Positions 33,551 to 44,395 of a stretch of 64,000 nt of DNA are shown here, piece by piece. The stretch's first letter is position 1, and the number at the start of each line of letters is the position of its first letter. A program made the position numbers and the translations under genes. This DNA comes from Xiphydria camelus (Eukaryota > Arthropoda > Insecta > Hymenoptera > Xiphydriidae). The notes beneath the pieces were generated by a model, which saw only the letters and a list, made by a program, of their open reading frames with translations, did not search any database and was not told where the DNA came from. The stretch spans positions 6,024,001-6,088,000 of the forward strand of contig OY783192.1 in the NCBI GenBank assembly GCA_963678675.1, read 5' to 3'.

Positions 33551-36500
33551 GTGTACAGCTCCACTTTTCGAGATTTCTTTTGGGGCATGTCTTTTCTAAG
33601 AATTGACAATCACATCGCTAAGGGTTCATGCTTCCTCCACTAAATGGCAAGATTTCACGCGGCGCCTCGATATTACTCATCAGTGGCTTGATTCAATCAA
33701 GGCAGTATTAAAAAATTGCTTCTAAAGTACCTACAAGTGAGTATACATTCGTACCCTTCGTAGGTGTGAAAAAAACTGAGCGTTAAGTCCGAGAGAGAAC
33801 GAAGAAAATCTCCCTTTCGACGATTTCCTCGCGAAAAAAGGGACGCCGAGATTATACCTACGCAGGGAAGACATCCGAATAAATCTCCACTAGGGGGTTC
33901 GGTCGTACATTTTGATTCCGGTGATCTCGTCATCTCGCCGCGTGTTTTGCATGTAACGTAGCCGCGCGAATCGTGCCGCGGGACGATCCTCCGTGGGTGT
34001 CTCTCGTCGCGAAGGGTTTCCTTGGTGGATCCTATATAAGCAACGGGAACGCGTTTCTCGAGGTCCGCAAGGATATCTCGGTAAGCCGTAGCCCAAACAG
34101 GACTAGTCGGTAAACCACTCAGGATGCGCGTTATCTGTTTGCAAGCCCGCGTGGTCCTAACGGGAACTGCGAATAGGCCGGGCACAGGGCCGGTGCGTGC
34201 GCGCGCGCGCGGGGAACTCGCGTGCGTGCGCGCCTACGAAATGATAATATTGCGACAAGCCGACATAATATTTGTATATTTATTCTCGTCACTCGCGCCT
34301 CTTTCTTCCTGCTTCCCCCCTCGGTTCGCCTTCCTTCCTCGTCCTGTCGCGCGCGCGAGCCGCGGGCCGAAGCCGGGCGGCGAAAAGCTCTGGAGGACCT
34401 GCAAACACCTTAAGCTATTTGGCGTCGAGTCGTTCGAGCCTTCCCCCGGTTCGCGCGTCCTGTATACCAAATCGCGGATATATTTTTAGGTCGCGGCGCG
34501 AATTTGGAGAAGACCGGTGGAGCGAATGGAGGTGCGAACGCGGGGTGGTCCTGTGACGGAGGAGGATAAATGTTTTCGCAGTCGCGAATTTTTCTTCCAC
34601 ATGGGCATCGGACAAATCGAATGTGTCTTTTGTGAGTGCGACAAATAATACTTGCAAGAGGGGTGCCTTCTCGGACTTTTGTCAGACGTGCGTATTTTTA
34701 TGTCGTTGCGTATTGAAGTGTACGGAGAAAAATGGAGGTCAGATTATAAGAAATTGTATTCGAATATTTGAACTAAAAATACTAGTGTACAGTATTTCGA
34801 CAGCCATTATAAATTTCATTAATGAGACCATATCATAGATAACTTACCTGCTCCTCCTTCGTTCTTCTCTTTCTTTATTAATAATCTTAGGTATATATTA
34901 CTAGGGGGCTCCGCCTCCTACTCGCTGCACTCGTCGTCGCCGCCCTCGACATCGTCGTCCTCGTCGTCATCATCGTCGTCGTCGTTGTCCTCGTCATCGC
35001 CGTGCTCGTCGTCATCGTCGTCGTCGTCGTCCTCGTTGTCGTTGTTCTCGTCGTCGTCGTCCTCCTCGTCCTTGTCCTCCTCCTTCACCTCCAACAACCG
35101 TCCGTGCTTCGCGCATCCGGTTCGAAGTCGCCGGGGTTTTTGGCGACTTGGTTTTGTCCACGCATTTATTCGAAAACTATTTTATATAATAGAGAGATTT
35201 CTGGAAGGGGTGATTTTTCGTGACGAACCTTTTTCTCCCTTCGCGTACGAAACCAGAAACGATAGATGAGGTACTATTTTAAAGATTACGTTCTCCGCTT
35301 TTGATGAATCGATAAATTGCAATTGCACATTGTATTATTTGTTTAAAAATAGAAGGTACATTTTGTATTTACGTTCCTTATTTTCTGGTGTCTGCGAAAT
35401 TTCCGCACAGGCCCACTAGTCCTATTCTTATTGTACTACCAATGACATTCAATTCTAGAAAATAGTCCAAGATTACGTCAAAATGGAAATGGAAGATTCA
35501 TTTCAAGCGGAACGATATTTGCCTCGTATTACTATAGTAAAGTAAAGATTGCCATATACCAAGGCTGTCGCATTTCGGAGTCGAAATTCTACATATTTTA
35601 ATGATTTTACAACACTGGAGACGCGGATAGAAAAGAAACACTTCCACTGGGCGAGAAAACTTTAAAATACCTAACAGGACTTTTAGCCTGCATCGTTTTG
35701 GCATGTTTTGGTTTAGAGCCTGCCAACTCGACGACCCCGTATACCAAGGAAGCAGCGCAAAGACGAGCGCAAGTTTCTGGGCTTTCTCAAGGCGGACCCA
35801 ATAAAATTGTAAAATCGTCGACGGTTCTGCACCATGTTTTTATGACGCCGTACCCCATGGCTGCAGTTCCCCAAAGTGAACGCGAAATTAAAAATAGAGC
35901 GGTTTTTACCCCAATCTGTCTTAAATGCTATAAGTAAGAATGTTCGGGGTGGGTCACTTTTTTACTGGCTATCGTAAAATCGAAAAAATTTATAGGCAAA
36001 ACGACACGACCCTTTGGTAGTCGCCACTCTCGTAGCGCGGTTGTGTCACGCTGCATATAAAAAGGGATTCGTTCTAAATTCTTATACCCCGGGCAATCGG
36101 CGACGATTTTTAAAGGGTAACGTTACGAGAGTAGTCGGCTATCGCGTCGAACATGAATGGATGAATATTTTTGTAATTGACGTATTTAGTAAAGAACGTA
36201 ATTCATCGTACGTTACTTTACGTCTATTAATCTTGAGAAGTAACACAAAATTGATTTCTTGATTTCTTTTACAAGAAAATTATATACCTTACGCGGTAAT
36301 TGGAAATAAAAATTGTAGTCTATTTTAATTAGTTCGTTTAAATTAACGTATGCAGATATTTCTCGTTCAACAAAAACATTCTAACGAGTTTTTAAATCGA
36401 GGAACTTGCCAAATTTTCGGCTGTACGCGCGTCTACCGATGTACACAGGAATCATCCTTTCGAGGTCCACAACTTTCGACGCGACCAATATTTGCCGCAG

Positions 36501-37073
36501 ACGATGGCCGGACGATGAATCGAATCTTTGTCCAAAATCGCGGGTCCCCCTTCCGGGAAACGCAAGGGTTATTCGGGGAAAGAAACGACACCCTAAACGA
36601 ATAAAACCAAAATTGGTCGACGCTAAAGGCGGTTCGTAAAAGTCACCCTCGTAAACCTCCCGTCCTGGCGAATTCTCCCGCCCAGTCGTTTTGCCCTCGA
36701 ACCGCAAGAAGCGCAAATATTTTGGGCGAAACGCCTGGAGCACCATTCAGCGGACAGAGGCGCATAACGACGCGTCGTCTCTTTCCCTTTCGCTCTCTTC
36801 GCACCATCCCGTTTTGTCTTTGTCTCGCTTTCATTTCATTGAGAGCGGAATCAGAGAAGGGGTTGTTGATAGGGTGAGAAAGAAAAAAGATTGAGATGAA
36901 ATTAAATTATGGTGACTATCTGATAACCGACTGATAATAAACGCCAAAATCCGTACACGAATGGAAAAATTAAATGATCCAAATTTTTAATGTCGTAATT
37001 CTTAATATTTTTTGCCAGATATATGCATCGGTGCTATAATTATGATAACCCTTTCTCGAATAATTATGTTAGT
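33551..37073. other. Mixed stretch without a supported gene
   Basis: Open frames of up to 162 codons (minus, 33697-34185) and 121 codons occur in the CpG-rich parts at 33750-34560 and 36380-36900, overlapping others on the opposite strand. None is recognisable. The trinucleotide repeat at 34915-35088 is listed separately. AT-rich spacers lie at 34700-34860, 35270-35480 and 36900-37070. Confidence 0.4.
34915..35088. repeat. Imperfect (TCG/TCC)n trinucleotide tract
   Basis: About 170 bases of GTC, CTC and ATC triplets. On the minus strand one frame is open from about 35180 to a TAG near 34915 and reads mostly Asp and Glu, but it has no ATG. On the plus strand it reads poly-Ser or poly-Val. A trinucleotide repeat is certain. 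An acidic coding exon is possible but unsupported. Confidence 0.85.
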
Positions 37074-37428
37074 TAATTCGGTCTTCTTATAAAAAATATT
37101 CATATTTTTAAAATCAATTCGTAATCATCTGTATACATTCTTATTATCATACGAAAAAGAAAAAGTGCGAGAAAATAATTATTCGTAAAGTTATAAGCGC
37201 ATTTCTCTCTCTGCAACGTCGTGACGTCATCGAAACGTAAGAGAGATGCACTTATGTCAAGTAATGAATGCGAGGGAGATACATTGAAAAAAATAGTATA
37301 TTGTGCAACAAGGGCTGAAAGTTGGCGATTGCTGACGCGAGTGTGAAGTTTGCTGCCCGAGCGAAGCGAGGGCTGCAATCACACGAGTCGCAATCGCCAA
37401 CTTCGGTCCGTGTTGCATACGATACTTT

Positions 37429-37686
37429 TTATAACAAGTGCATCGAAAGTGGTGATTTTCATGCTAGTTTTGCGTAGCGCGATATCGCTTCGCTCCGTTG
37501 CTGTTTTCGTTTTCGTCCGGTAAAATAAGGACGAAAAAGTGAACGAAAATTCACCCAAGGGACGAAAGTGAAGCAAGTATAAACTGCACATGCGCGAGCT
37601 CATCTTTTCTATCCTAGCGTGCAATTTGCTATTTTCGTCCCGTAAAACTAGCATGAAAAGCACCACTTTCGATGCACGTGTTATAA
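37429..37686. mobile_element. Inner element with TTATAACAAGTGCATCG ends
   Basis: The ends TTATAACAAGTGCATCGAAA and, reverse complemented, TTATAACACGTGCATCGAAA differ by one base over 20. CATGCTAGTTTTGCG and TAAAACTAGCATG continue the arms. TTTTCGTCC words repeat inside. An open frame on the minus strand spans it but is palindrome sequence. Confidence 0.8.
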
Positions 37687-37896
37687 ACAAAAATTTGCCT
37701 CATTCAACCATCGGTGAGGTGAATACGGTGAACCTCACTTTGTAATTGTTTCAAGTAGATACTCACTTGTGTTTCAACTTGAGTTTGGTTGCTTCAGCTT
37801 TATTTATTTTTCGTTATACTCTTATGACATTGAAATAATTGCACCATGAAGTTTGTCGTATTAAACTTCACCAATGGTTGAATGAAGCAAATTTTG
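37686..37896. mobile_element. Inner foldback with AAATTTGCCTCATTCAACC arm
   Basis: Arms pair AAATTTGCCTCATTCAACC with GGTTGAATGAAGCAAATTT. Shorter inner inverted pairs (GGTGAGGTGAA) follow. It lies next to the 37429 element inside the same TA insertion. Confidence 0.7.
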
Positions 37897-38059
37897 TTTT
37901 CAGTGTAGACTTACAACACGATAACGTAGGTGCATCTCAGAACGTTTTCCAGTGCATATTATGTAATAACGAAAATAAAAAATAAAAAAATACAGGGTAA
38001 ATAATTTGGTCTAAATTTATTGAATCTGTGAGAAAAAAAATTGCGAAAAAACCGAATTA

Positions 38060-39361
38060 TCTCGCGAAATAGAAATGTCGATAAAAGGAAAGTCGACCGA
38101 TGCCCACGCAGAAGCGGTCTTGAAAAATAAAGAATTAATGAAATACCAAGGTCCTTCGGCCTTAAACGCAGATTTCTCGACCGGACCGCGGGTCTTGCAT
38201 AAAAAATGGAGCCACCCGTGCGCACAGCTCAACCCCACGCGGTAAAGCCCCGCGTCCGAACCCGTAACTCTTTAAGCTGCTCCCACGGGACGACGTCAGG
38301 CCCCGTAGGAGGCCGAACAAAGTCGGGACATGACTAGGGAAACGTCAAAGGATTACCGGTCATTCGAATCTCGAGAAAAATCTGACGAAAGGGCTATCTG
38401 TCAGAGGGATCACTAAATGCCCGTCGTTACTCATCGAATAGCCGAGCCAATCCCGCGTGGTAGCCGTGGAATTCTATAATGTTATGACAGGCTATTCGAG
38501 CCGATCGATCGACTTCGGGGAATAACTCGAATTTTGGGGAGGCACGGATTTGAGTCGTTCGACGTTTCTAAAGAAATCTTGAAATTCGTCGCACTTAAAA
38601 ATCGGATGTAGAGCTGACGACCCCCGTAATAAAATCGACACGAATCCTGGCATTTCTTTCTCCCTCCACCGTACATCCGCGTGATTTATGCGCGGCACAG
38701 TAAAGCTTTATTTTCGAACGAGTAAAAATGTCAGGAAATCCGACGGGGAAAGTTGACCCGTATATACACAGACGTGTATACCGAATCGGTGAAATGAGTT
38801 CGCAGGAAGACCGGGTGCAGGTACAGCGGGTCTTGTCGAGAGAGAAAGTGCCGGGTCTGCAAAATCAGTCCTTCGGGGTCGCCCCGTCGGACTCATAAAT
38901 AAATAAACTAATATAATCTAATTGGAACGCGCGAGTAAAGCCGACTTTTCGGTATTTCGTTTTATTGGAATTCCGGATAATAAACAGGAAGAAGGTCCGT
39001 GCGTCAAAACGGGTCGCTCAATTGGTGTAATTTTTAGGGTGGGACCGGCAGCCGTGCGATCCCGTCGGGGTAACGGGGTAAATCGGGGTGACCCTTTCGG
39101 TAGGGTGGAGCTTATGCGGTATGGTTGCTTTAGCGACAACCCTTTACCTGCAGCGGAAATCTCGCTTCGAGAGACTCCTCTTTTGTCCAGATACATATGT
39201 ATGTAGCACAGGTAGCTCGTTCACTGGTTGTTAGTAACAGATATTTTGAAAATAGATGTATCATTTGTGAGCAACTTATTGGATGAAAATATAAAAAACA
39301 AAATGCTCCATATGTTGCACCTACTGAAAAGACTCACGAACGAGAAAGTCTTGGATCCTTT
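38060..39361. other. Unassigned stretch
   Basis: Moderately GC-rich with frames under 100 codons on both strands. No gene or repeat recognised. Confidence 0.45.
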
Positions 39362-39452
39362 TTAACCCTCCGTTGGTAAGGTGGGGTATGCCATACCCCA
39401 ACTAAATGCAATTTTCACATTACATTGTTTCACCATACTAACGCAGGGTTAA
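39362..39452. mobile_element. Very short TTAA-type MITE
   Basis: TTAACCCTCCGTTGGTAAGG pairs with ACTAACGCAGGGTTAA. Only 91 bases, with an adjacent GGGGTATG..CATACCCC hairpin like the GGGGTGTAGG dyads in the 25192 element, so the two are probably relatives of different length. Confidence 0.75.
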
Positions 39453-39770
39453 ATATTCTACTTTGCGAAATAGATAGTAGAATTTATAGGATTGCATTTT
39501 TTATCTGCTACAATTTGCCTACTTTCTCACTTCTACTGTGTACGTTACAGAATAGAAAAATGTCACCTTTACAGGCACAGGAAGGTGCAAAATATCACGC
39601 TACTGTATTTTGATATTTGAGACCTTTGAGGTACTTTGTAAGCTTATTTCTATCAACATATTAGTAGGATGAACGTAGAAGTATAATCGCTCAATTACCG
39701 TGCTACCTGGGTTGTATGCGCTATATAATTCGGTATGTCCAATGTCCTATGGTGAACTGTCCAGGTGCAC

Positions 39771-40632
39771 CCCTTGCGGAAAAAAACTACTAGTGCGCAC
39801 AACTACACTAGCAGTGAGCAGTAGTGTCCACTACTGGTACAAGCAGTGCTTACTATATAGTATACTGACCTTAGAAGTGTAGGTACACTATTGTATTAAT
39901 AGTATGCACTATTACACTAGTAGTACGTACTTTTAATTAGTATGCACCACTATCACTGCTACGCTACTTATACTAATAGTGTCTACTTTTCATTTAAACC
40001 GCTGATGCAGTAATATTAACTGCTGGTGATTACTACTGTCATTATAGAAATTCGTTGCACTATTCATGTGAACTAATAGTGGAAATGAAGGTAGTAATGA
40101 GCACTTCAAGTACACTGCTATTTTGGACTGCCGATAGTTTTGAAACTATTGGTATTTATTTTAGTGAACTGTTGATGTTATTAAAACTTGTATGTATTGT
40201 AGTGAAATACTAAAACGATACTTGTGTGTGTAATATGTTTAAAAGTTTGTACTATAGATTGTGCTACTACGTTTCAAACTTTCTTGAAAAAGCTGACACT
40301 TTTATACTTTAACGGTAACTTTTGACTGTTAAAGTACACAAATATTAGAAGTGGCATAGTTTAGAAAGAAAGGAATTATAATTTAAAAATTTTTAGGAAA
40401 GTATTTATTATTATACAAACTAAAAGAGTGATCCGGAAGTGGAACATAAGGCATCGGATGCCCTGTCTGGGACGTTTTTTTACAGCTACAATTTCATACA
40501 GTATTATCGCTGTAGTTAATAGTGCCAACCAGTAATGTTAGCTAGTAGTGCTAACTGGTAGTGACCACTGCTGTCGAAATTACGATTGGCTAGTAGTGCA
40601 GTAGTGTGCACTAGAATTTTTTCCCGTAAGGG
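39771..40632. mobile_element. Iteron-rich element with CCCTTRCGGRAAAAAA ends
   Basis: The left end CCCTTGCGGAAAAAAACTAC and the right end, reverse complemented, CCCTTACGGGAAAAAATTCT bound 862 bases. The first about 210 and last about 140 bases are packed with ACTAGTAGTG-type words in both orientations (CTACTAGTG, CACTAGCAG, GTAGTGTCCAC and others). The middle is AT-rich and non-coding. Subterminal arrays of this kind are typical transposase-binding regions in hAT- and P-like elements; which applies here is unknown. Confidence 0.8.
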
Positions 40633-42888
40633 ATGTTACAGTCATTTCTCTATTCGATTATAATCTATTATTATAATGAAATAAGTATGTTTTTTTCATT
40701 AGAAAATAAATCAATCAGGATCAAACTTCATCTTCATTTATCTCTATTGCACGAGAGAACGTCTTTTCCATCAAATCACATCGAGCCTTCTTTAGAAAGA
40801 GATTAGTACATTTAAAAGACCAACGAAATAAAACCCTCAGTGAGCAATCTCGGATGACGAACGAGCCCGTCGCAATTTCCCCAAAAATGGAAAGGAAGAG
40901 CGAATATCGAGTCCGCACGACCGCGACGAACCACCCCTGAGAAACTCGATGCTCCTCGAGAGCATCTCGAGCAAACAACTGCCCAGCCAGTGTATTTGCG
41001 TAATCCGTCCCGCTTTCAGCCGTCCGTCCGATGGCGGAAGGAGGAGAGAACTCGGGCGATCCTCCAAATTTTTATCCCATTCATTCATTCATTCCCCGAC
41101 GCTCTCGCGGGGGACGCGCAGCGCGGGGTTGCTACCGATGGTCAAGCGGGGGTCGCGGGGCTCGAGTAACATTATATTTGTTAATTGTGAAACAGAACTC
41201 CGAAACCCGAACGATCCGTGCCTACCTGTGCCGCATCGCGGCGTGGGAAGCTGAGAGGAGAGAGTCGAGGGTCGCTGTATACCAGAAGGATCCACCCTCG
41301 AACGCTCCACCGGCTGCGCGGCTAGCAACCTCACCGCACCAACCATCATCGCGTGGAGAGAGTCTAGATTCCAGATAGTGTCATATTTACCCCGTCGAGA
41401 TGACGGCTTAATGCGCCCTCGTGTATACTTATAGAGCCGTCGAAAATGGGGTGACAGTCGCGAGTTCTCTCTTGATTTTGTCCTCCTTCCCAGAATACAT
41501 CTTCGCGTTCGAGCGAGCGGCCCGCAGGTATGTATCGAGAAATCGTACCTCGCGCGCGGAGGAATGGCTTCGGAGCGAGGGGGGTGACGTGGGAGGAAGG
41601 CTAAACGGGGAGGAGGAAAGGGGAATTAAAGGAGACTGCGTACATAAAGTTGCTTCGATCGCCCGTGAGGGATACACGTTGATCCGTGTTATTAGCGAAT
41701 GATCGACACTTTCATCCCCCCCGGAGGCTGTGCGCCCTCCGAGTTCAAAGGCGATACGGCAAGATGCGCCGGCGCTCCGGAAGACTCTCGAACGCGTAGC
41801 TGCGAGCTGAAGTTGCCGGAAAGCACCTCTCACGTTATCCCGCCGATGCGAAACTCATCGAAACTCTTGTAGCCGATGCGAGCGGTTATTTAAGCGCGCA
41901 CAAGGGCGCGTCTATGCAACGCATCGCCCACTCCTGACCATCACCGCACAAAGGCTCCCAAGATTCCCTCGGCCCTCGACTCTCCCGTGCCGGCGCAAAA
42001 AGCGAGGGCGGAAGCATAGTGCAAAATTAAATTACCGCGTCGAGAGTTTTTCCCCTGGTCGAGAGAAAAAAAAAACGGCGGCTACCGAACGACGGTAACC
42101 GAATCCCCGCGGTGGGGCTCAATGATCGAAACAATCCCTCCACCTTCCGCCCGGCTCTCTTCATCGCCGGCAAACGCCGTATTGACAGAATTTCGAATAT
42201 TCTTCCCTCATTGTTTCCGCAAATTATCTTTTCCACGAAGGACCGAGCTTCCCGTTGAGGCGGCTGATTATTTTTTTTCTTTCGCGGTGGCTCTGCTTCT
42301 GGAGTTTGCCAAAGCGAGAGAGAGAGAGAGGCGGTCGACGTGTCGATAAATCATTCGAGGCGCGCGCCTGGGCGATTTTTCGTGGCCATTGAAAATTCTC
42401 GAATATCGCTCGCGCGTTGGCAGTTGATGCGAGTTTCGTATGTTTCTGAGCGGCGGTCGATTCGCCGGAAGGGATTCTCGTGGGTACGGTAGGAGTTATT
42501 AAGGGTCCGTTGACGATTCAGAGTTGTCTTCTTTCTCCCTCCCTCTCTCGTAAGGTACAGGGGTCGAGGGTCAATTGGAGGGCAACGAAGGGGGAGGGGG
42601 ATTACGTTTTTAAAATTATCGGAAAGCCTTTAAAAGGCCCTCGCTCGTCCATCCTGAATGCTAAGCTGCCTAATTTCATCCACCGGTGTTTAGATAGTAT
42701 TTCATCTTCGGAAAATCCCTCGAACAGGTAAAAATGGGGGTGAACGGTGGCAGGGGATGTTCCCACGCTCGAGGGTTGCAAAACATCCGCGCGGACGATC
42801 GGTCCGCTCGCATTATTTTCGAGCCGATTCTGGTCTGCCATCGCGTTATGCACCCACGTGGACGGATAGTTACAGATAGATCGATATA
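40633..42888. other. CpG-rich stretch without a supported gene
   Basis: 40830-42480 is CpG-rich with overlapping frames of up to 134 codons on both strands. At 41471-41527 a pyrimidine tract, CAG, a 34-base segment and GTATGT resemble a splice acceptor, a tiny exon and a donor (see findings). A GA run lies near 42308-42331. Otherwise nothing is recognised. Confidence 0.4.
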
Positions 42889-43086
42889 CACTTGTGAGAA
42901 AAATAATTAGTAATATTGATCGAATATTTAATTGCGATGTGAACAACGACATATTTCTGTTGCGACGACAAATGTTTAGTTACGATAAATAAATATTGGT
43001 TATGGCGATACATTGATTCCAAAATATTGGTTATCATGTTCACATAGCAAACATTTGGTTAACATTACTAATTATTTTTCTCAGTG
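42889..43086. mobile_element. MITE with GAGAAAAATAATTAGTAAT arms
   Basis: The left arm TGTGAGAAAAATAATTAGTA and the right arm, reverse complemented, CACTGAGAAAAATAATTAGT bound about 198 bases with AATATTGGTTAT words. Another member of the CACTGAGAAAA group, non-coding. Confidence 0.8.
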
Positions 43087-44144
43087 AATATCATTAAATT
43101 ATGTCAATAATTTTAGTATTTAAAGAAATAATTATACCGACGATTTAATTTGAAGGATTAAATAGTTTATTTTTGATGATATTCCGTAGAAATTTCGTTA
43201 CTTTTATAGATTTATTTTAGTTAAGAGATAAAATTAACGATATCAAAAGCTGCCGAAATAACGCGCACGAATCGCAGTATGATTTTTTTTTCTCATGAAT
43301 CAGCGAAGCAGATATAAATGATCCATGGACAGGTGACGGATAGCAGTAAAACGTAGCACTGTACCGGTACGATTATACTTCAGACTGGCTTTTCAACCTC
43401 ACCGCATTTCCGATTTGCCCAAATATACCATTCACGTTACAATGAGAGACTTTCGCGCAACCCTTCGCCCAGGTAGAAAATGTTCCGGCGTCCACCCCCT
43501 TATGCAAACCGCCATTCAAATATCAAAAATCCTTGGCGCGTTATACCTGCACCGGCCATGGGAAAACCGAAGCCAACGCGCGCCCCTGCCGAGGAAACGC
43601 AATTTCTGCCGGAAAGATCGAATCGATCGTGTCCAGGGGAACTTTAGATATCGACCGTGGGAGAGGGACGTCGTGGCTCATCGCCCCTTTTGCCTCTCGA
43701 AATCGAAATGTCCACATTGAAATTTGCTCGGCCCATTTGAATAGGATCGACCGTGGGAGTGGTGGCGCGCAACCTTTACCCCAAAAACGCAATTTTCGTC
43801 GAGACTCCGCAACCCTGCGACCCGAGAGGGTTATACGCGGGACTGCCCGAGTGTGGGAAACCGAGGTTACGACTCTTTTGGACTTCTAACCTCGTCATGT
43901 TTACGACTCTTTAGGTTCCTTTTATGATCTTCTCGGCTATCTGTACCGCGCCGGCAAAAGTTACGTCTTTCTCGCTTAATCCTTCTCTACCTGCTAAGGA
44001 GATCTCTCGACTACTATACGATCGTTATCTAATGATCGATTGGGAATCGCAAATCTTATTATATAATGGAAACTTTGTTACCGTAAAATATCAGGATTCT
44101 TTGGGACGATATTGGATAGGAGTTCGATTACATCTATAGCTAGT
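43087..44144. other. Unassigned stretch with weak internal duplication
   Basis: No gene recognised. ATCGACCGTGGGAG and AACGCAATTT words each occur twice (about 43600-43660 and 43745-43800), suggesting a degenerate duplication of about 140-170 bases. A 118-codon frame covers it without recognisable content. Confidence 0.4.
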
Positions 44145-44395
44145 GTAAAAAAATTTTTCTTAAAGCAAGAACTTACACATTTTTAAGAATACAGATTCTT
44201 GATCGAAGAATATTTAGTTTTGATTCAAGAATACCGCCGTGAGAACGGAAAATCCTTTCTGCGGAAAAAAGAGAATTACTTAAGTCTATCAAATATTTTC
44301 TTGCATGACAAAATACCATGGCTCGATCCTGAAATTATATCATGTTCTAGATCGAAGAAAACATTTGTTTGGCACTAGCAACTATTTCTTTTAAT
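44145..44395 (-). mobile_element. TTCTTG-rich MITE, inverted copy
   Basis: Read on the minus strand it matches 63271-63545 in order: ATGATATAATTTCAGGATC, TGCAAGAAAATATTTGA, GTAATT, GCAGAAAG, GTATTCTTGAAT. Roughly 70% alike by eye. The GTGTAAAAAAATTTTTC end is like other CACTGAGAAAA termini. Confidence 0.7.

Larger units (their letters stand above)
37282..37905. mobile_element. TA-inserted composite element
   Basis: The element begins CATTGAAAAAAATAG and ends TTTTGTTTTCAGTG, with TA on each side (37280-37281, 37906-37907). The empty site in the 9992 copy has that TA once. Inside, three structures lie in order: a hairpin at about 37317-37404 around CCCGAGCGAAGCGAGGG, a sub-element at 37429-37686 and a palindrome at 37686-37896. 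Non-coding. Confidence 0.85.
37074..38059. mobile_element. MITE with AATTCGGTTT ends, interrupted copy
   Basis: It matches the 9992-10348 element block by block (ATTATTCGTAAAGTTATAAG, GTGACGTCATCGAAAC, right end ACCGAATTA) and is split by the 37282-37905 insertion. Removing the insertion restores colinearity with the other copy around a single TA. Confidence 0.85.

Noticed and set aside
33697..34185. 162-codon minus-strand open frame
   Set aside because: No domain, overlaps another frame, and its composition follows local GC content.
39771..40632. CRISPR-like or satellite array of short repeats
   Set aside because: Repeats are irregular, occur in both orientations and have no constant spacers. 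Matched inverted ends favour a transposon.
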